From: Plasmodium relictum
Lineage: Eukaryota; Apicomplexa; Aconoidasida; Haemosporida; Plasmodiidae
Reading direction: 5' to 3'
NCBI RefSeq assembly: GCF_900005765.1
Contig: NC_041682.1
Location: forward strand, 643,399-707,398
DNA length: 64,000 nt
Under the pieces are notes generated by a model. It was not told the origin of the DNA, made no database searches, and saw nothing but the letters and a program-made list of their open reading frames with translations. A program made the translations under genes and the position numbers. Below are positions 1 to 18,900 of the stretch, piece after piece (the stretch's first letter is position 1; the number at the start of each line of letters is the position of its first letter).

Positions 1-106
1 TTTGCTTTATTGTGATGATAAATTTTGTATGCATCCGATATAATTGATTCTCCTAAACAATTTTAAAAAAATAAGTAAAATTTAGAGCATATCATAAAAT
101 AAATAA

Positions 107-144
<38 letters not shown>

Positions 145-971
145 ATTTTTTTTATTATGAGTACCCCATTTATTTGTTAAACAGTTGGCTTCAAATATGA
201 TTCTGTTAAATTCTTCTAAAAAATCGTCACATTGCTTATAAAAAAAAAAAAAAAATAGATAATTGAAAGAACAAAAAATTATAAAATTATGAAAAATAAT
301 TGTATAAATATATATATGCAAATTTATGAATTCATAAATGTTAATACTCCATCGAGCTGTTTCGACATGTTATCATCAATATAATAATTATTATATAATC
401 TATATTTTTTATTTTTGTCTTGAAATATTTTATTGCAAATAGGTAAAAAACAAATAGCTTTCTTTAGTAATAAAACTTTTAATTTTACTACATCTTCATT
501 TGCTAATTTTCTAATAAAGAAAATAAAATTAAAAAATAATTAGATAAATATATATATATATATAAAATGAATTAGAAAGGTTAACCTCATCCAATTATTT
601 TGGGGATCATCAACTTCATTGTCTTCTATATATTTAGTATCATTATAAATATCATCTAGTATATTTTCTATATATTGTACATTTTGTTTATATTTTTCAT
701 TTTTAATTTCACCATTTAATTCTTCGAGTATATCAGTATTATAATTAGCTTCTATACCTCTTTCAATTTTTAGATAATATTTATACTTCTCTATTTCATA
801 TTTATTTGAAAAATTATCATATGTTTCATATTGTTTATTGTCATATTTTAAACAACTAAAAAATTCATTTCTTTTATTTTTTTCATGAATAAATTTTGAC
901 ACATTTCTATATACGAAAAAAGAAAATATCAAAAAAGGAATTATAACAAAAACTACGTATAAGAATAGCAT
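1..971 (-). CDS. Sec66/Sec71-like ER translocon subunit, 3' end outside window
   Basis: Four phase-compatible exons on the minus strand: 971-586, 510-348, 234-165 and 52-1, the last running off the window edge. All introns are GT-AG. The start at 971 puts a hydrophobic segment (MLFLYVVFVIIPFLIF) at the very N terminus, followed by a charged cytosolic region. The spliced downstream part (LLLKKAICFLP, then LYNNYYIDD, FLEEFNRIIFEAN, NKWGESIISDAYKI) follows the pattern I remember for yeast Sec66/Sec71 (alanine-rich helix, LYxxGxIxxD, FxxEAxxLxxxW), in the same order and with similar spacing. In yeast, Sec66 is an N-terminally anchored partner of Sec62, Sec63 and Sec72 in post-translational import into the ER. 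An ATG further upstream (1064) also opens the frame but passes through a poly-Lys stretch, so I prefer 971. The Sec66 assignment comes from remembered motifs and is inference. Confidence 0.6.
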
Positions 972-1142
972 CTTTAAAGAAAAAAAAATGTATTTATTAA
1001 TGTATACACATAAAAACAATTTTTTTTTTTTTTTTTCTTGACAAATTAGAATATTTTCCAACACTTTTTATTTGTGATTATTAAATTACAAATAAAAAAA
1101 AATAAAAAAAATAAATATAAGTAAATAAATAAATAAAATAAG

Positions 1143-1181
<39 letters not shown>

Positions 1182-3019
1182 ATATATATATATATAAAAT
1201 TTAATACAACAAAACAGAGAAAAAAAAAACCTTAATATGTTTTTTATATTTAATTTTTTTTTTTTTTTATTAATTTTAATATAAGATAAACATAGTACAA
1301 TTCTTTAAGTTATTTAGTATATGCAATTATTTCTTATGAAAGATAAAAATGAAAATACAAAAAATATATCAAAAATGAATGAAAATATTCATTAATTTAA
1401 AAACCAAAAATTTTTAAAATGAAAAATTTGATTATTATACAATAATATAGATTATTAGAATAAAACAGCACTTTTGGTTTTCCATATTTTTATTGGAACA
1501 TTATTGTAAATATTAGTATTACTATAAAATTAAAAAAAAATGATTTTTTTTTAAATGAAGTAATTCTAACAATAGTTATATAAAGAATTCTAAATATAAT
1601 TATATGCATTTGTACATATACTTTTTTTGTTATAATAATATATTGCATAATATAACTGTAACTTTTTATATTTTCTTGGATAATATTTTTGTGCAGTAAT
1701 TAGGATTTCTTATCTAAATATGTTTTAGGATGTATGATATTTTATTCTTTTTTTTTTTTTTTTTGTCTTTTTGAAATTCAATATTATTTTATTAACTATA
1801 AAAAGAATTTTATGAATTACTGTAAACATAATTAAGAAAATATAATGGTTTTATTTTATAAACTAGAATTAGAGTTATTGAACTAAAAGTTGTTGATATT
1901 TTCCTATTGAAATTATTATTTTTATATTTTTTCTTTTCAATAAAAATAGTATGAAACGACTATATAATCGAAAATAATATTTTATAATATCTTATAATGT
2001 TAATGTATAAATATTATAAGACAACATTAAGTGAAATGAGTTACTAATAAAATTAAATTGTGATACTATTGATAAGTAAATTAAGATTTGTATAACATTA
2101 CAATTCAACAATTATTCATAAAAATTATAAAATAAATGTAAAAATACGTATTATTTAAAAAATTTTTTTTTTATAATATTACACTATTAGAATTTTATGC
2201 TTCTTAAAATTATCGTGTATTTCAATGAGTTGTGTGAAATAATAAAAAAAAAAAAAAAAAATTAAGAAAAATGAAATTTGTGTGAAAAAAAAAAAAAATA
2301 AATTGATTATAATAAAATAATTTTTCAGGTTTATTTAAAAAAAAAAAATATATATTTTTTTGTATTAAATCTATCACAATACTTTTTTTTTTTTTTTTTC
2401 TTAATAGCTTTATAGTATTTTTACATTGTATAATATTTTTTTATTTGCATTTCTCTATACGTTTTTTAATTCATATTTTTTTTAATTTTTCTTATATATA
2501 AAAAAAAAAAAAATCTAATAATTTTGCACCTTTTTTTTTTTTTTATTTTGAATTTATGAAAAATAACAAAAATAAGTAAAAGAATGTTGTATATATAAAT
2601 AAAATAAATATATCTAGAATAAATAAAGTTTTATAATTATATTTATTATATTATTTTTTTTTATATTTTTTTTTATTTTTTTTACTGAGCATGCCAATTT
2701 TTTAAAAAGATGAAGTAAAAAAAAAAAAAAATTTGATTTTTTGTGTGTTTAAGAAGACTTTGATTTTGTTTTATACATACTTTTTTTTTTTTTTTTTCAT
2801 TTGATATTTTAAGTTGTTTATTAATTTCATATTTATACATAGATTGGTGTATTATAGTTTATGCTATTTTAAAATTAAGAAAAACATTAAAAAATCAATT
2901 AATTAGTAAATATATTTTTAATTTTTTAATCCTATTTCCTTTATTTTCTAAAAACAACAACAAAGAAAAAAAAGGCAAAAAGTAAAAAGATAAAAAAAAG
3001 AGTTTTTTTATGAGCAAAT
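972..3019. other. intergenic region between divergent genes
   Basis: About 2 kb of A/T tracts, including a (TAAA)n tetranucleotide run at about 1143-1184 and poly(T) or poly(A) runs of 12-18 bases near 2250, 2380, 2530 and 2790. It separates two divergently transcribed genes, so it must hold both promoters and 5' UTRs. I see no coding exon or RNA gene. Confidence 0.7.
1143..1184. repeat. (TAAA)n tetranucleotide microsatellite
   Basis: Roughly ten tandem TAAA units followed by a short (AT)n run. Typical Plasmodium intergenic simple sequence and likely length-polymorphic. Confidence 0.85.
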
Positions 3020-9259
<6,240 letters not shown>

Positions 9260-9867
9260 TATATATATATATTATGTATATTTAATTAGTTATTTTTTAT
9301 TTTTTTTTGTTTATAATAATTTAAAATTCCTTTTTTTTGTAATTATGACTTCTTAAAATACAAAAATTTTATATATATAAAGTATGTATATGTATATACA
9401 TTTATATATAATTTTTTTTTCACGTTTATAAATGTGATATTTTTTTTTTTTTTTTATTTTTCCATCAATTTGTAAAAGAATATTTCATTTCAATATTTAT
9501 TCTTTTTTCCTTTTTTTTTTTTTTTTTCTTTATCATTATAAATTTAATTCTTTAATTTTTTTTTTTTTTCCACTGTTATTTGATAATTAATAAATTATTA
9601 ATTTAAAAAAAAAGAAAAAGAGAGCACATAATAAATTAAAATATATTTATCGATATTATATCATAATAGAATGATAAATTTATAATTATTATTATTTTAA
9701 AAAAAAAAATTATAATAAGATATTTCTTTTATTGTCATATGAAAGTTAAAAAAGGAAAATTTAAGTTACATTTTTATATGTAATATAGTAAATAAATAAT
9801 AACTTTAAGAATTTACTAAAAAATATTAGATTATTTTTTATTTTTTTATTTTTCTATATATGTTTGA
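9260..9867. other. intergenic region between convergent genes
   Basis: Two genes end facing each other here. The 0.6 kb contains many poly(T) runs and (TA)n, and presumably both 3' UTRs. I see no further gene. Confidence 0.7.
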
Positions 9868-12109
9868 TTAAATTTTATGAGGCTTTTTTTTTAAAGGTAA
9901 TATATCTTTTATACCATTAAATGCATCCGTTTTTCTTTTTTTATCTTTTATAGTAAAACTTGTATTTTTAAATCTCTTGGAAAAACTTAAGTATTCTTGT
10001 ACATTTTCTCTTTTTATATGAATTTCGTAATTACTAACATCATTTGAACTGTTCTTATCATTTAATTTTTTTATATCTAAAATCCCTACATTTATTAGCA
10101 TCAATGTTGTTAAAAAGTTTCTACATATTTGATACTGATCTTTATCTTTTAAAATATTTGAGAAATATATCTTATCTCCGCTATTCATAGTATAGTTAAT
10201 GATACTCTTTTTATAATCATCCACATCATATTTTGGTTGTTTTCTTAAAATTTCTAATTTTTCTTCAAGAAATAAATTCCATTTATTTACCCTACAAAAT
10301 TAAAATAAATTAATAAACTAGAAATATTATATATTAGACAAAATAAAAAGACAAAAAACAAGCTATAAAATATAATATAATATAATAAAATATAATGAAA
10401 TAAAATATAATAAAATAAAATATAATAAAATAAAATATAATAAAATAAAATATAATAAAATATAATGAAATAAAATATTACCTGTCATGAATTTCATCAT
10501 CAAATGAAACAAAAAATTGATCTGAATCTTTTTTTTCAAACACTTCTAAAGGAAAGTTATTAATATCATCATTAAATGATCTGGCATCAACAAAATTATC
10601 TAAAGTTAATTTTTCTTCAATTAATCGATTTTCTTGATTTTTTCCATCATTAAATTCATCATCTATTAATATTTCACAATCGTAGTTTGGCTTATCATCA
10701 TAAAAATCTAAGGAAAAAAATTTCTCAACGTTTTTTCTTCTTTTTAAATCTTTTATTAAATTATAGATTAGCGGTTCTAAATAATAAAAAGAGAAGTTTA
10801 AACCTAATTTTTGAGTATATAATTCAGGTATTTTTATTTGATGAAATATTTTTTGATCATTTGAATATTTTTGATTATATGTTTCTTTTTCTTTTTCTTT
10901 TTCTTTTTCATCTTGATTTTCTTTATCACTTATTTCTTCTTTTCCATTTTTTTCATTCTTAATGTTTTTTTTTATTATATCTAAAATTTCGTTAGGTTGC
11001 ATATATCTGAAAAAGTCATCACAATTTTTTATGTTTTGACAATTTAAAACATAATAATTAGGTAATATTTTGATATCAGTCTCTACTGTTAAGGATTTAT
11101 TTCCATCTGTATGAGTATTTTCATCTAATATATAAAAACATTTTTTTTGCTCATCATATTTATTTAAAATATTTTTTTTATTTCTTAAAATACCAAGTGA
11201 AAAATCATAATCAAAAAAATCTTGTTTAAATAAAAATATATCAAAACACAATTTCTCACACAATAAGTCTCCAATATGATTAATTTTATATATATCTTCA
11301 ACATTTCTTTTTTCTTCAATATATTTACTTAAATTATTTGATAAGTAGGTAGAATGCCTAGAAAAAAAATCATATTTTTCAAATAAAATTGTACTATTTT
11401 TATTTTGAATAGAAAAATTAAATTGATCATTTATAAAAATATTATAATCATTTATATCTAATAATAATACCCCATCATTTTCAAGAAACATTTTATCAAA
11501 ATTCAAAGAATTTAAGGAGTTTTTTTCTAATATCTCAAATTCATTAATATGTTCTATTCCATTGTTTGATTCAAGATCATTTTTTGTATTGCTATTGTTA
11601 TTTAATGTATTTATTTCGCCATCATTATTTTCTTTTTTTTTAATATTTTCAGAAAATAAAAAAGTAGGTAATGGAATTGTTTTTACTAATAAATCATCTT
11701 CTATTATTTCATTTTCACTTGCAGTATTTTTTAAGTTTTTTATTTCATTAATAAATAAATATTCTTCTTCATAAGCTGTAATTAACTGTTTTTTTGAAGA
11801 ATTACTATTTTTATTTTCTTTGTAAATATTATACAATGTATTATGAGCTAAATTATGTAAATATTCAATTTTTTGACTAAATATTTTAACACAATTTTCA
11901 ACAAAAATAGCAGCAGAAGTGAAACTGTTCATAAAGTCTTTTTCATTTTCGTTTTCATTTATTTTTTCTGAATTTTCGAAAATATTTTTGTCTAAATGAT
12001 TTAAAAATCCTTGTAGTGTACTAGTTAAATCAAAATTTATACACTCATTTGTGTTATTACATTTTTGTAAATTTTGCATTAAAATACTTAGTTCATCTGA
12101 AGAAGACAT
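9868..12109 (-). CDS. NCAPH2: condensin II complex kleisin subunit CAP-H2
   Basis: Two exons, 12109-10482 and 10291-9868, joined in phase (AG|G), give 683 residues. The N-terminal block at residues 61-97 (NSFTSAAIFVENCVKIFSQK, then IEYLHNLAHNTLYNI) matches the CAP-H2 signature I know as NFAEAALLIQGS..IY..KVEYLYSLVYQAL. The C-terminal exon (NKWNLFLEE, YDVDDYKKSIINY, YQICRNFLTTLMLINVG) matches the CAP-H2 C-terminal block (WE..LQP, FDIHTYG, EVCRSMLASLQLAN). The middle is acidic, Asn/Lys-rich linker. The protein is the gamma-kleisin that bridges SMC2 and SMC4 and recruits CAP-D3 and CAP-G2 in condensin II, acting in chromosome condensation and segregation. The 190-nt intron contains a minisatellite. 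Because both conserved ends of the kleisin are present, the gene looks complete. Confidence 0.88.
10366..10478. repeat. 15-bp minisatellite inside the CAP-H2 intron
   Basis: Tandem copies of an AAAATAAAATATAAT-like unit, with some GAAAT variants, fill the donor-proximal half of the intron and stop directly at the splice donor. Confidence 0.8.
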
Positions 12110-12263
12110 TATAAGTAAATGAACAATAAAATAAAAAAGACATTAAAAATTAAATTTGAAATTATAAATATTCAAGTATAAGAACATATGTTATCAATAA
12201 TGGGAACTTTTATTATTAATAATAATAATAGTAATTACATTAGTGTTATTAATTTTTTTTATA

Positions 12264-12330
<67 letters not shown>

Positions 12331-12936
12331 GTAATAAAATTTTAAAAAATTATAATTTAACTGAATAATTTATTTAAAAACTAAAAAAAAAAAAAAAAAA
12401 AAACCAACAAATATTAAATACAAGAAATAAAATATTAGACACACATTAAAATATTAATAAATTAATAAGTAAGAACATATTTGTAGAAACATTAAAATAT
12501 ATATATATATATATACATTGCATATAAAATAAGAAAAAAAAACAAATAAAGTGCCATATATTTCAAAATAATTTCAAAATATTATATTTTCTTTTTTTTT
12601 TTTTAGTTTTACTTTAAAGCATTATATATTTTTATGTATTCATTTTAATGAAAAAAATTTATATTTTTATATTATGTATGCATTAAAAGACAAAAAATTT
12701 CATCATTATGATAATTTAAAGAGGAAGAAAAAAAAAAGATAAAATAAAATAGAAAAAAATATATATAAAATAATAATATTAAATAGAATAATATATATAT
12801 AAAATGAAATGAAACACAAAAAAATAAAAATGTATGTATCTACTATTAACAAAATTTTTTTTTAATTTTGTTAAATATCAACATTAAAAAAATAATTAGA
12901 ATGTTAATATGTTGCATATTATACTTTTTTGATATA
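12110..12936. other. intergenic region between tandem minus-strand genes
   Basis: Contains a long (TA)n array at about 12267-12324, a 20-base poly(A) run near 12385 and shorter (TA)n. It should hold the CAP-H2 promoter and the exonuclease 3' UTR. I see no gene. Confidence 0.7.
12267..12324. repeat. (TA)n dinucleotide microsatellite
   Basis: About 29 uninterrupted TA units. Confidence 0.95.
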
Positions 12937-14265
12937 TTACTTGTAATTAATTATTATACTTTTTCGTAATAATTTGTGTAAGGAATATTTATCTACAAAA
13001 TTTTGAAATTCTTGGAAATTTTTAATGTTTGTTTGTTTGTAATCATTTAATTCTAACGATTGATTCGTTTCACATTTTAGCTTAATAAGCTTTCTAAATA
13101 TATTTATATTTTCTAAATTATTAAGAAATATATTGTGTAATTTGCTTGGTAGTTTATGTAAATTCTTTAATATGTTGTCAATATTATAGTATTCTTTTAA
13201 TAAGCACTTACTTGTTTTATCACCAATATTAGGAACACCTGATATTCCATCTGTTTTATCACCAGCTAAAATTAGGTAATCACAGTACTGATCAGGCATT
13301 ATATTATATTCTTCATAAAATAAATTAGAGTCAACTAAACGATATTTTTTATTTGGTTGGCATACATATACTTTCATATTATTAAAATTGTTATATTCTA
13401 AAAGCTGCAATAAATCTTTATCACTAGAAACAACAATAACACGTAATTCTCTCTGAGAATCGTTTTTTTTTTTATTTTCGTAGTCTTTTGTTATCTCATC
13501 TTTTCCATTCATTTCTTTAAAATCATCACTATTTTCATTTAATTTTCTGTTATCTTCATCATTTTTATAAATATCATATGTTTTACTCTTTATTGTATTA
13601 TAAATATTATCAACGATCCTAGCAATATAATTATCACTCTCTATATTAGTTGAACTAATAGTTTTTATACCAATAAGATCACAAAAGTTACTAACAATTT
13701 TAAGTTGTTCATAAATTTCTTCTGGATTTTTTTTTCTAAATATTTTATAATTTGCATATATCTTTTTTTTATTGTCATTTGATGTTTTAGAATCAAATAC
13801 AATAACAACATAAGATGGTAAGAATAAATTATAAATTTTATTTAATGATTGAATAAATCCATATATAGTGCTTAAATTTATTTCGTTATCATTTTTTAGA
13901 AAAGGCATACCAAAGAAATTTTTAAATAAAATAGACGATCCATCAACTATTAAAAATGTTTCATAATTCCCAATTTTTTCTATTTTTTCTTCTTTTTTTT
14001 TTCTTTTTACGTTTATTTTTGAAATGAATTTTCTTTTTGTTAGAAATTTGTTTATAGAATAAAACTCCCTTAATGACGATTCTAAAAATGTTAAATTATT
14101 TAAGTTTTTCTTTGAAAATATATATTTATTTTTCTTAATTTTCGCTTTACTGAATAAAAGAAAATATTTGATAGAAATAATTATTATATAAAATTTTTTA
14201 TTCATTTTTATTTCTGAGATTTTTTTTATTAATTTCCTAAATACCATCAATCTAAATATGTTCAT
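12937..14265 (-). CDS. 5'-3' exonuclease (PolA N-domain/FEN family), probably organellar
   Basis: Single exon, 442 residues. The first about 100 residues are basic with hydrophobic stretches, unlike bacterial homologues, and could act as an organelle-targeting leader. The nuclease domain follows: FLIVDGSS with the metal-binding Asp at about 108, VIVFDS (Asp 158), NIESDN (209-212), VVSSDKDLLQLL (Asp 282 and 284), then the helix-hairpin-helix LAGDKTDGISGVPNIGDKT (334-351), with metal ligands at Asp 336 and 339. This is the layout of the 5'-nuclease domain of bacterial DNA polymerase I, without the polymerase. Such stand-alone enzymes remove RNA primers or flaps in replication and base-excision repair. 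The family usually has E-(S/A)-D-D, and here the second Asp reads Asn. An insert of Lys/Asp/Asn at about 225-272 is Plasmodium-type low complexity. Apicoplast location is inferred from the leader only. Confidence 0.85.
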   Translation of the reverse strand: MNIFRLMVFRKLIKKISEIKMNKKFYIIIISIKYFLLFSKAKIKKNKYIFSKKNLNNLTFLESSLREFYSINKFLTKRKFISKINVKRKKKEEKIEKIGNYETFLIVDGSSILFKNFFGMPFLKNDNEINLSTIYGFIQSLNKIYNLFLPSYVVIVFDSKTSNDNKKKIYANYKIFRKKNPEEIYEQLKIVSNFCDLIGIKTISSTNIESDNYIARIVDNIYNTIKSKTYDIYKNDEDNRKLNENSDDFKEMNGKDEITKDYENKKKNDSQRELRVIVVSSDKDLLQLLEYNNFNNMKVYVCQPNKKYRLVDSNLFYEEYNIMPDQYCDYLILAGDKTDGISGVPNIGDKTSKCLLKEYYNIDNILKNLHKLPSKLHNIFLNNLENINIFRKLIKLKCETNQSLELNDYKQTNIKNFQEFQNFVDKYSLHKLLRKSIIINYK

Positions 14266-15695
14266 GTTCTTACATGTTTTCTTAATTTTTCTTTTTATTT
14301 TTTTTAATTTTTACTAAATAAAAAATATATAAACTCATCATCCAAATTTTATTATTTTATTTTTTTTTATTAATGATCTTAACATCATAAAAAAAAAAAA
14401 ATATAATAAAATAAAAATAAAAATTAGCTTGCCATTTATTTATGAGGAAATTAAAATATTAGTGTTTTTTATGTTGCTTTTCTCTTTTTTCATTTTTATT
14501 ATTTTATTTCCTTTATTTCCTTTTTTTTTTTTTTTTTTTTAATCTATTTTTGATTTTTACTTTTTTTGTGTTAACTATTCTTTATATTAGATAAATTTTA
14601 AACATCATCCTTTTTTTTTAATAATAATACAAGATTTATATAGAAAAATAATACATAATTTATGTCAATGGGTAAAGTGGCTTCTTATATTTTAGTTAAG
14701 AAAACTAAAATTATTTTTTTTTGTATCTTATTTGTTGTTTAAAATATTTTATAAAGAGAAAAAATATAAGAAAAATTAATAAAATATCAAAAATGAAAAT
14801 ATTAAATACTTTTTTTAAATGGTGCAAACAAAAAAAATAAATAGAGGCGTATGTATATCCATTTTGTAGATTTATGCTTTTTTTTTTCTTTTTTTTTAAT
14901 AAACTATATTAAAATTATAAGATAAAAAGAAAAAAAATATATTACTTTTATATGTTTACATAAAACTTAAATCATTATATTGTCTTCTATTAATCCATTC
15001 GATAATATTTTTCATTTTAAGTACATACACAAAAAAAGAATTAAAAATATATCATCCACATATTTGTTCTTTTTTTTTTTTATTGTTATTTAAAAAAAAT
15101 GTGAGGAAAATATAAGAAAAAAAGTGAAAGTTATAAATGATATATTTTTAAAAGACTTGATGAAAATGCATATATATGGAATTTAAAAAGTATAAAAAAA
15201 AAAAAAAAAAACTTATAAAGGTATAAAAATATATATGTTTTTGTCAATATCTAATTATCTATATGCTAAAATAAAACATCAAAAATTTGAATAAAAATTT
15301 AAGTATATTTTCAATATGAACAACTACCTAAAATTGAAAAAAAAAAAAGAAAAAAATAAAGTTCTACACTATTGAACTAATTGAACAAATCAAATTTTTT
15401 AAGTTATTGCTAAAAATATTATAGTACTTTTATTTTTCTTTTCTAATTATTATAATTTTAATTATTATATTTAGATAATATATATATATGTATATTAAAG
15501 AATTGTGTTTCTATTTATATTCAATTTTTCTTTTAATTTATCTATTATTAATTATGTAAGATATGTCTTTATATACATTATATATATATATGCATTCTTT
15601 TTAATTTATCATTTATTAATATATTAATATTTTAAAGTATTTTATTATTATAAAACATTTCTAAAATTATTTATTTGGCTTATTTAGTTTATTTT

Positions 15696-15744
<49 letters not shown>

Positions 15745-15917
15745 TTTTTTTCTTCACTTCTGAATTTATATACACATATAAATATACTGAAGTATAAGGA
15801 TAAAAAAAAATATAATACATTTATATATATATATATAAAATAAAAATTCATTTCGAAATTTAAGGTTTTTTTTTTTCTTCTTATTTTTATAATAATTTTC
15901 CTTTCTATGTTTTTCAA
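14266..15917. other. intergenic region between divergent genes
   Basis: 1.65 kb carrying the promoters of two divergent genes. It contains poly(T) near 14520-14540, several poly(A) runs and (TA)n at about 15702-15740. Short Tyr/Ile/Lys-rich frames near 15684-15981 are simple-sequence translations. I see no gene. Confidence 0.7.
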
Positions 15918-18900
15918 ATGTTGCAATATATGCGAGAACGTAAAAAATATGGGAATAATATACCAAAAAGTTTATCATCAAAAATAAATAAAAGTAAATT
16001 AATACAGAAAAATATTTGTTCTAATTATAAAACAATTAAAATAATTGATACATATGAGAATATGCCTTCTAACCAATTAAATAATGAAAGAACAAAAATT
16101 AAAGAAATAATACTAGCACATGAAGTTATTGTTGTTTTATTAAACTCTGGTATATCAAGAGCTTATGATATTGGAACTGGAATATTTCTATGTGATATTA
16201 ACCCTACTAATTTTTCTATTGTTCATACTATTGTATATAATTCTTATAATAATACTTTGATTGTTGCTTATGCTTCTTTTCCAGCTCATTTGCAATGTAA
16301 AGTTATTGATTGCAATGTAACATAAAGAAAAAAAAAAAAAAATAAATATGTTAATAAATACCAATTAAAAATAAGATAAAATAAAAATGAAATGTGTAAT
16401 ACATAATATAAATTTATATGAAATATAGGAATATACTCTATAATAAATATGAATATTTATTTATTTATATAGATATTCTTTAGTATATTTGAAATATTCT
16501 TTTATCAACTTTACTAATTTAACAGGATTTAAAAAATGGAAAAACAAATTCATCCCAACTTGGAACCTTATTTGGTATTATTTTTTATTTTAATAAAAAA
16601 AAAAAAATTAAACAATAAACCAATAAATAAATATAAAAATGTATATATATACTTATTTACACTTGCATACTTTTTTTATAGAAAAAGTTGTATTAAGTCA
16701 TCCAGCTTTTTTTGAGTTTTGTGGTTTAAAAAAAAAAAAATAATTTTTTTTTTTTTTTTTTATAATACATATATTTATTACTTTATATATTTAAAATATT
16801 TTATTTTATTTATAAGAAACTAATGGAAGAATAGGAGCAGCTAATTTAAATACAAATTCTTATACATTTTGGGATATGACAACTTATCATCCCGTGTTTG
16901 AAATAGAAGAAGAATTTCAGGAAATTAGGTTAAGAAAAAAATTAGTTAAAAATTAAAAAAATTTATTATTATATAAATAAATTAAAAAAATTCATATAAA
17001 AGAAAAGAAAAATTAAATTAAATATGAAAATAAATTATATATATAAATAAAACTTATATATGTACAGAGTTTCTGATGGATTAGTTGCAATGTTTAAACA
17101 ACCAATGGATAATACAATTCCCTTATCATTATTTGATATAGAAAACGGAAAAAGACTTGTAAAAAATATATAAGCACTCGATAATTATATGTATAGAAAT
17201 ATAATTTAATTTTAAAAATTTTATAATTAGGTAGAAACAGTTATATCAATTTTACCTAGAAGAGAAATGCAGTTTTTAGAGCTCCTCGTTTCAAAACTAC
17301 TAGTCATTTAAATAAATATTTAAATAAATTTATGCAAGTTTTTTCTATATATATATGTGTTATTAGAAAATTTCACTATATTATTAAAATGTTTAATTAT
17401 ATTTATAAAAAATTACACTTTTTTTTTTTTTCTCAAGATAAAACAAGAAGGTTCATCATTAAGAATTTACGATTTACTAAAAAAAACTCGTCAAAAAGTC
17501 AAAAATACATATGCATTTCAACCAGCGGCTTTTGTATTTTATGATGTTAAATAAAAAAAAAAAATACATATATAAAATCGTTGAAATGAATATAATTATA
17601 CTTCTAATACTTTTTTTTAGTCTCCTTTTTTTTATTTTTTTCTATTTTATTAATTATTGTTATTTTTACTTTTTTTTTCAGCATCCATCTCCGATAAATG
17701 GGAAAGTCTATAACAATGATGTATTATTCAAAAAAAAAAAAAATAAAATGAACATAAATACATATATATATATATATATATATAATTAAATTTTAATATA
17801 TTATTATAAGACTTATACAAAAATGTAAATAAAAATGTTGTATATGAAAAAATAATTGATGATAATGTAAACATATAAATTTATTTAATTATTTATTTTT
17901 TTTATAGATAAGTAAAAAATTTTTTACTATTTCAAATGATTTGATAGAATTTTGGGAATTAGATTCGTTTATGCTTAAAAAAATGTATGCAATACATGTT
18001 CCAGGTATAATTTTATTTTTAACAAAAAATAGCTTTTAATTATATTTATAATAAAGAATATATACAAAAATATATATATATATATATATATATTTCGGAT
18101 AATTTTTCTAAGTATTTAGACTTTTTTTTTTTAAAATAAAATTAGATAATATGTTATGCGGTTTCTTAAAATTTTATTTTTTATAGGGTTACGAGATCCA
18201 GATTTATGTAATCATAGTTTAATGACAGAGATTTTATGTTTATATAGTTCTAATGCATTTGATAAAATAAAAAAATATGAAAATTTATTTAAGTATGTTG
18301 ATTATGTAAATAGTAAAAATGAAATATGTGATAATTTAAATGAGGAAGATGCAAATATATTATATAAGAAGAAACTACTAAACAATAATATTCAAGATAA
18401 TAAATTGAAATTTGATTTAAACAAAGAAAATTTTAATTTTGGTGCACTTTTATTTTTTTCATTAAATGATGGAGAATTTTTAAATTATATTTCTGAAAAT
18501 ATATGTGGTCATTCAGTTGAAGTGCTTGCTTCAAATACATCTATGACAGTAATGTTTTAATAAAAAATTAAAATTTTTATATATATTTATTTATTATTAA
18601 TTTTATTTTATTTTTATTATTATTTTTATTGTATTTTTAATTTAATTCTTTATATTCTTTTTTCTTAGACAATTGTCTGTGGTGATAATAAGGGTTTTAT
18701 TAGAATTTTAAGAAATAATCCTAAGTTTGATGATTTTGAAATAAAAAGTGTAGAATCAGTAAATGTACTTAAATTATTTCAAATATATGCATATTAATTA
18801 AATAGAAAAAAAATAATATTTTACCATTTTTTTATTATATAAATGTATATTATTTAAAAATATAAAATAGTCATATTCTAATGTTTCTACTTTTTTTATT

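Noticed and set aside
15684-15981. Tyr/Ile/Lys-rich minus-strand frames
   Set aside because: Translations of (TA)n and A/T tracts at the promoter of the WD40-like gene.
17690-17719. Possible exon HPSPINGK after a good CAG acceptor inside the WD40-gene intron
   Set aside because: Joining exon 7 directly to 17908 keeps phase and gives FVFYDISKKFFTIS, matching the relatives. The extra piece would interrupt a beta-strand.
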